Positions 58,009-64,000 of a DNA stretch of 64,000 nucleotides are shown in pieces. Position numbers and translations under genes: made by a program. A model generated the notes under the pieces. It searched no databases. It had not been told where the DNA came from and saw only the letters and a list, made by a program, of their open reading frames with translations. Numbering within the stretch: position 1 is the stretch's first letter; every line of letters starts with the position of its first letter. Origin of the DNA: Janibacter sp. DB-40 (GTDB taxonomy: Bacteria; Actinomycetota; Actinomycetes; Actinomycetales; Dermatophilaceae); contig NZ_CP120360.1 in assembly GCF_029510815.1 (NCBI RefSeq), positions 1,860,001-1,924,000 of the forward strand, given 5' to 3'.

Positions 58009-58811
58009 GTGTCCTCCTCCTGCACCAGATCGCTGATCGTCACCTGCTGAGCCTGCCACGTCATGCCGACGTCCGGGCGGCGGGTGAGGTGCACGAGGTA
58101 CTCGTGATTTCCCTCTCCCCCACGCACCGGGCTCACCGTGAGGCCGAGCACCGACAGACCCACCTCTCCCGCCCGGGCCAGCACGGACCCGATGGCGTCG
58201 GCGCGGGCCTCGGCGGACGCGACGACCCCTCGCCGACCGATACGGTCCCGACCGACCTCGAACTGCGGCTTGATGAGCAGCACGGCCTCACCGTCGGCGG
58301 TGAGCAGGCCGCCGACCTCGTCCAGCACCAGGCGAAGGGAGATGAAGCTCAGGTCACCGACGGCCACCTCGACCGGGCCGTCGATGTCCGCGGCGGTCAA
58401 CCCCCGGATGGTCGTGCCGCTGCGATCCTCCACCCGCGGATCGCCCGCCAGCTCGGGCGCAAGCTGACCGTGACCGACGTCGAGTGCGGTGACGTGTGCG
58501 GCACCGTGCTCGAGCAGCACCTGCGTGAAGCCACCGGTCGACGCACCGATGTCGAGGCACCGTCGTCCGGTGACGTCCAGCTCGAAGGCGGCGAAGGCGC
58601 CCACGAGCTTCAGGGCAGCACGCCCGACCCAGCGGTCGGCCTCGCCGACGACGACCATCTCGCACGTGGGCGAGACCCGCGTTGCGGCCTTCGTGGCCGT
58701 GACCCCGTTGACGAGCACGTCACCCGCGGCGATGAGCCCGTGGGCCCGGGTGCGGCTGCGGGCCAGGCCGCGCTCGACGAGGGCGACGTCCAGCCGTGAG
58801 TCCGAACCCAC
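58005..58811 (-). CDS. tlyA: TlyA family rRNA (2'-O-cytidine) methyltransferase
   Basis: In mycobacteria TlyA methylates 16S and 23S rRNA and affects capreomycin sensitivity. The 268-residue protein has an N-terminal S4 RNA-binding domain (LVERGLARSRTRAHGLIAAG, DVLVNG) and an FtsJ-like fold with the SAM motif DIGASTGGFTQVLLEHGA. GTG start follows the neighbouring stop directly (TGAGTG). Confidence 0.95.
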   Translation of the reverse strand: MGSDSRLDVALVERGLARSRTRAHGLIAAGDVLVNGVTATKAATRVSPTCEMVVVGEADRWVGRAALKLVGAFAAFELDVTGRRCLDIGASTGGFTQVLLEHGAAHVTALDVGHGQLAPELAGDPRVEDRSGTTIRGLTAADIDGPVEVAVGDLSFISLRLVLDEVGGLLTADGEAVLLIKPQFEVGRDRIGRRGVVASAEARADAIGSVLARAGEVGLSVLGLTVSPVRGGEGNHEYLVHLTRRPDVGMTWQAQQVTISDLVQEEDT

Positions 58812-59078
58812 TCAGGTGCCGAGGTCGGACAGGCGCGAGGTCAGCGTCCGGTGCACCGACTCCCCGGCGACGAGGGTGGCATCGAGATCCGCGTCGTCGA
58901 CCGCGGCCAGATCGCGCAGGGCGGCATCGACGACGAGATCGCCGGTCTCGGGGGCCGCCGTCCCGCCCTCTCCCGCGGTGGCGCCGGGCAGGTCGGCCGG
59001 CGGCGCGGTCGCCGGCGCCACCGGCTCCGCGGGTCCGGGCCGAGGCATGTTCTCGGAGTGGTCCATCGGCTCAGGCAT
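58812..59078 (-). CDS. small uncharacterised protein between tlyA and a Lys/Ala-repeat protein
   Basis: An 88-residue protein, Pro/Ala-rich at the N-terminus, with a conserved-looking helical C-terminus (LVVDAALRDLAAVDDADLDA, VHRTLTSRLSDL). Actinobacteria often carry a small uncharacterised gene at this place beside tlyA. ATG 59078 overlaps the upstream stop; a second ATG four codons on is possible. No domain recognised. Confidence 0.65.
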   Translation of the reverse strand: MPEPMDHSENMPRPGPAEPVAPATAPPADLPGATAGEGGTAAPETGDLVVDAALRDLAAVDDADLDATLVAGESVHRTLTSRLSDLGT

Positions 59079-59544
59079 CCGGGCTTGATCCGCTGGACGC
59101 GCTCTTCTTCGCCGGGGCCTTCTTGGCCGCGCTCTTCTTCGCCGGGGCCTTCTTGGCCGCGCTCTTCTTCGCCGCGCTCTTCTTCGCCGCGCTCTTCTTC
59201 GCCGGGGCCTTCTTCGCCGACGAGGTCGCCGTGGCGGACGTCGTCCGGGCGGTCTTCTTCGCCGGGGCCTGGCGCGTCGTCGCCTTCCTCGGCGGGGCAT
59301 CCTCCGCCTCGTCCGCCCCCGTCGTCTCCGGCTCCTTGCGGGCGCGCAGGGTGGCGCTCAACGCGTCGAGGTCGGCCTGCTCCTCCTCCGGCCACACGGG
59401 CTCCTGGGACGTGGCCCCACGCTCTGTCGGAACCGCGCTGGCGACGAGCAGGGTGTCTGCGAGACGCACGACGTCCAGGGTCCGGTCCAGGGTCGCCTCC
59501 GTCACCTTCAGGCCGAGATGGATCATTTCGCGTACGGGGTCCAC
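59071..59544 (-). CDS. uncharacterised protein with histone H1-like Lys/Ala repeat tail
   Basis: A 157-residue protein. Residues 1-about 35 (MIHLGLKVTEATLDRTLDVV) form a likely amphipathic helix; a middle acidic part follows; residues about 85-155 are Lys/Ala/Pro-rich repeats (KKSAAKK, KKAPAKK) like the tail of histone H1 or HU/Lsr2-type nucleoid proteins. This suggests nucleic-acid binding, but no globular DNA-binding domain is seen. GTG start has GAGGAG just upstream. Confidence 0.7.
   Translation of the reverse strand: MDPVREMIHLGLKVTEATLDRTLDVVRLADTLLVASAVPTERGATSQEPVWPEEEQADLDALSATLRARKEPETTGADEAEDAPPRKATTRQAPAKKTARTTSATATSSAKKAPAKKSAAKKSAAKKSAAKKAPAKKSAAKKAPAKKSASSGSSPDA
59099..59218. 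repeat. in-frame tandem repeats encoding Lys/Ala motifs
   Basis: The 15-mer GCGCTCTTCTTCGCC occurs five times, at 59099, 59129, 59159, 59174 and 59189, spaced 30, 30, 15 and 15 bp. The first two are part of an exact 30-bp unit that adds GGGGCCTTCTTGGCC. All spacings are multiples of 15, keeping the frame of the coding gene. Such tracts change in copy number easily. Confidence 0.9.
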
Positions 59545-59574
59545 GTCACTCCTCGTGTCGACTACCGCTCCACG

Positions 59575-60552
59575 CTACCGGTTGGCCATCAGCGCCCGAG
59601 CGTCCTCCCGGGTGATCCGTCCCGCGTCCACGGCGGCCCAGAGGGCGTCGAGTGCTGCCCGGACGGCGTCCATCCCCCGACCCTCGACGGTCAGGGGGCC
59701 ATCGCACCGGGCACGCGCGCGTCCCCGGCAGGACCAGTCGCCGTCGCGCGCCCCGCGGGGGTACTCCTGCGTCAACGCGCGCAGGTCCTCCAGCACGTAC
59801 GTCGGCCGGCACGTCGGCAACGCACCTGCGGCATCGACGGCCCCGTGCACGCCCGTGAGGACCAACGCCGTGTGCATGCCTGCCGCCTCGGCTCCCGCGA
59901 TGTCGGTCTCGAGGCGATCACCGATGGCCAGCGTCCGCTGCACCCCTGCACCGACGAGGTCGGCGGCCAGGGCATACATCGGCGGATGGGGCTTCCCGAC
60001 GACCAGGGGGTCCGTGTCCACCGCGGCCCGCACGGCAGCCACGAGGGAGCCGTTGCCGGGCACCGGGCCCCGTTCCGTCGGTAGGGTCAGGTCCTCGTTC
60101 GTGGCGATCCAACGGGCACCCGCCCGGATCGCCACGGCCGCAGCGCCCAGATCCGCGGCCGTGACCCCCGATCCGTACCCCTGCACGACGGCGACGACCT
60201 CCCCCTCGTCCTGCGGCGATCGCGGCTGCAGGCCGACGTCCCGCAAGCACGTCGCCACACCGGGACCACCGACCGTCAGGACAGGTGACCCGGGAGGCAC
60301 GGTCTGTGCGAGCTCACGCGCAGCAGCGAAGGACGACGTGAGCACGCGGTCGTCACTCGTCCGGATGCCGTGACCGCGCAGCATCGCACCGACCTCCGAG
60401 GGGGTGCGGGAGGCGTTGTTCGTGACGAAGACCGCGGGGACCGCGAGGGAGTTCACCGAGTCGACCGCGTGCGCCAGAGCCGTTGCCCCGGCGACGACGA
60501 CACCGTCCAGGTCGCTGACGACGGCCTCGTAACCATCGATGAGTCGCGTCAC
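59575..60552 (-). CDS. HAD-IIA family sugar/nucleotide phosphatase (NagD-like)
   Basis: A 325-residue HAD-IIA phosphatase. Motif I is VVSDLDGVVVAG, the NNAS sequence (VTNNASRTPSEV) marks the NagD/glycerol-phosphatase group, and motif IV is LAIGDRLETDIAGAEAAG. The last ~60 residues (EDLRALTQEYPRG...) are extra. In mycobacteria a relative at the same place is a glycerol 3-phosphate phosphatase. GTG overlaps the TPR gene stop (GTGA). Confidence 0.88.
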   Translation of the reverse strand: MTRLIDGYEAVVSDLDGVVVAGATALAHAVDSVNSLAVPAVFVTNNASRTPSEVGAMLRGHGIRTSDDRVLTSSFAAARELAQTVPPGSPVLTVGGPGVATCLRDVGLQPRSPQDEGEVVAVVQGYGSGVTAADLGAAAVAIRAGARWIATNEDLTLPTERGPVPGNGSLVAAVRAAVDTDPLVVGKPHPPMYALAADLVGAGVQRTLAIGDRLETDIAGAEAAGMHTALVLTGVHGAVDAAGALPTCRPTYVLEDLRALTQEYPRGARDGDWSCRGRARARCDGPLTVEGRGMDAVRAALDALWAAVDAGRITREDARALMANR

Positions 60553-61505
60553 GCCCGCGGGTCCTGCTCCTCGACCTCCTCGACGAGGACGCCGTCGATC
60601 TCGTCGATCCGGTCGACCGCATCGGTCTCGCCGTCCTGGTCGGCCACTGCGGCCTTGCTGAACCAGTCCCGGGCGTCGTCGGTGCGCCCCACCTCGAGCA
60701 GCGCGTCCGCGTAGGCGTACCAGACACGCGCGGCCCACGGCTTCCCGGTGACCTTCTCGACCTGGCCCTGCAGGGCCAGGACTGCCGACTGCGCCTGCCC
60801 CATGTCACGTCGGATGCCGGACCCGACGATGAGCAGCTCGATCTGCTCCTCCTGACCGAGCGAGCGGGCCTCCGGTGACCCGAGGAGCTCCAGCGCCCGC
60901 TCCGGCCGCCCCAGGCCACGCTCGCAGTCGACCATCAACGGGAGCAGGTGCGAGGAACCACTCAGCCGTCGGACGGTGCGGAACTCCGTGAGGGCGCGCG
61001 CGTAGTCGCCCATGCGGTAGGCGACGAATCCGAGGGCCTCGCGGGCAGCCGGCACGCGACCTGCCCGGCGGACCGCGGTCTCGGCGTGCGCCAGAGCACC
61101 GTCCATGTCCTCGGCCTCCAGCAGCAGCGCGACCATCACCAGGTGCTGCGCGACGCCGTCGGCGTTCTCCTTGCTCAGGGTCCGCAGCTGCTGACGCACG
61201 CTGCGGTCGAGCTCGGCCCCGGTGACCTCGGAGGCAATGGCCGGTTCCGGCTTGCGCCCCTCCTTGGGCACCAGCCGCGAGCCGCCCCGGTCGTCCTCCC
61301 CCCGGCCGGCACCGGCGCGCTCGGGTCGGGCGGATCGGTTGTCCCGACGCTCGTCACGTCGTCCACCGTCACGCCCGCCACCGCGGCGGTCGTCCCGACG
61401 AGCGGAGCCGTCCCGTCCACCGGGGCGACCGCCCTGGGCGCCGCCTCGCCCGCGCCCCCCGTCTCCTCGTCGTCCGTCCCCGTGTGCGCCGCGCCTCTCG
61501 TCCAC
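60549..61505 (-). CDS. tetratricopeptide repeat protein with Arg/Gly-rich N-terminus
   Basis: A 318-residue protein. Residues 1-about 75 are strongly Arg/Gly/Asp-rich and probably disordered. The rest is helical with TPR-like helix pairs (VMVALLLEAEDMDGALAHAE, VAYRMGDYARALTEFRTVRR, YAYADALLEVGRTDDARDWF). Such a TPR gene beside the HAD gene is common in actinobacteria; its role is unknown. GTG start at 61505. It lies about 110 bp downstream of the rRNA operon terminator. Confidence 0.85.
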   Translation of the reverse strand: MDERRGAHGDGRRGDGGRGRGGAQGGRPGGRDGSARRDDRRGGGRDGGRRDERRDNRSARPERAGAGRGEDDRGGSRLVPKEGRKPEPAIASEVTGAELDRSVRQQLRTLSKENADGVAQHLVMVALLLEAEDMDGALAHAETAVRRAGRVPAAREALGFVAYRMGDYARALTEFRTVRRLSGSSHLLPLMVDCERGLGRPERALELLGSPEARSLGQEEQIELLIVGSGIRRDMGQAQSAVLALQGQVEKVTGKPWAARVWYAYADALLEVGRTDDARDWFSKAAVADQDGETDAVDRIDEIDGVLVEEVEEQDPRA

Positions 61506-61611
61506 TGTTCAACCCTCTCTCTGCCACCCGGTGGCCATCTCGACCCAGACTTCCCTGCCCCGGCCGTCCATGCAAACGCCTCGGTCGCGACATGAATGCG
61601 CCCAGAACGAA

Positions 61612-61645
61612 CGAAAGCCCCCAACGGTGTGGTTGGGGGCTTTCG
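61612..61645 (-). terminator. intrinsic terminator of the rRNA operon
   Basis: A perfect 14-bp inverted repeat CGAAAGCCCCCAAC / GTTGGGGGCTTTCG with a 6-base loop lies about 10 bp after the 5S rRNA on the minus strand. The stem is G+C-rich and followed by only a weak T-run. Since it is symmetrical, it could also stop transcription from the other side. Confidence 0.9.
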
Positions 61646-61655
61646 TGTGAATGGT

Positions 61656-61775
61656 TGTCCGGCTGCGTCCTACTCTCCCACACCGTCTCCAGTGCAGTAC
61701 CATCGGCGCTGAAAGGCTTAGCTTCCGGGTTCGGAATGGGACCGGGCGTTTCCCTTTCGCTGTGACAGCCGTAAC
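61656..61775 (-). rRNA. rrf: 5S ribosomal RNA
   Basis: On the minus strand the 120-nt sequence begins GTTACGGCTGTCACAGCG and contains the universal AACGCCCGGTCCCATTCCGA and AAGCTAAGCCTTTCAGCGCC segments, ending GACGCAGCCGGACA. The ends pair to form helix I (ACGGCTG with CAGCCG). The exact ends are set by this helix. It follows the 23S gene by about 110 bp and precedes the terminator. Confidence 0.96.
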
Positions 61776-61884
61776 TCTATGGAAATACGATTCGCAGGTT
61801 TCACCCCGGATCGGGGGTGGCTGACCGTATCTCGGGAACTGCACAGTGGACGCGAACGTTTCTTTTTTTACGCAACAAGTGTTG

Positions 61885-64000
<2,116 letters not shown>

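Noticed and set aside
59099..59218. CRISPR-like direct repeats
   Set aside because: Repeats are contiguous 15/30-bp coding units in frame, without unique spacers.
61776..61884. tRNA in the 23S-5S spacer
   Set aside because: No cloverleaf or T-loop GTTCGANNC could be found; the spacer seems to hold only processing sequence.

Overview
The window is a 64 kb stretch of a high-G+C actinobacterial chromosome. Supporting this are dense G+C-rich genes with many GTG starts and 1-4 bp stop/start overlaps, the actinobacterial integration host factor mIHF between pyrF and gmk, a PriA without Walker motifs, and actinobacterial gene order (alaS-ruvX-mltG-aroECKB-efp-nusB ... pyrRBC-carAB-pyrKDF-mihF-gmk-rpoZ-coaBC-metK-priA-fmt-rsmB-rpe). 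A member of Micrococcales, perhaps near Intrasporangiaceae, seems likely, but that is inference. No prophage, IS element or CRISPR array was seen.

Layout. 1-5.8 kb: 5' end of trpE, then hisI, hisF, hisG, hisE, pnuC and rpe, with a TIGR03085-type protein and a P-loop kinase-like gene on the other strand. 5.8-24.3 kb: one minus-strand block running from pyrR down to rpe, holding de novo pyrimidine synthesis and core housekeeping genes. A candidate PyrR-binding RNA motif lies next to the pyrR Shine-Dalgarno. 24.3-27 kb: a divergent methionine importer metNIQ with a palindrome inside its predicted promoter. 27-31.8 kb: GNAT-NUDIX fusion, AI-2E transporter, nusB, efp and a secreted alpha/beta hydrolase. 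31.8-33.4 kb: FMN glutamate synthase-like protein. 33.4-41.5 kb: shikimate genes aroB/K/C/E, mltG, ruvX, alaS. 41.7-50.4 kb: rarA, then a plus-strand accessory run (MMPL, GNAT, FUSC, BCCT, NUDIX). 50.4-61.5 kb: HAD, aspS, NUDIX, pyrG, recN, nadK, tlyA, a small unknown, a Lys/Ala-repeat protein, a HAD phosphatase and a TPR protein. 61.6-64 kb: 3' end of an rRNA operon (23S partial, 5S, terminator), minus strand.

How they work together. carAB, pyrB, pyrC, pyrD/pyrK and pyrF supply UMP, and pyrG makes CTP. metNIQ imports methionine and metK turns it into SAM. aroB/C/E/K make chorismate, the substrate of trpE. hisI/F/G/E are histidine steps. gmk, rpoZ, nusB, efp, alaS, aspS, fmt and rsmB serve transcription and translation.

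Main caution: four otherwise well-conserved genes (rsmB, priA, aroB, MMPL) are broken by five apparent single-base losses, every one in a run of G or C. Adding one base at each site restores the family-typical protein. This looks like homopolymer error in the assembly rather than gene decay. The most interesting regulatory items are the pyrR leader motif and the metN operator/leaderless promoter. The most interesting uncharacterised items are the MMPL-GNAT-FUSC cassette, the GNAT-NUDIX fusion, the Lys/Ala-repeat protein beside tlyA, an RG-rich TPR protein next to the rRNA operon, and a frequent CGAAGGGGG word.
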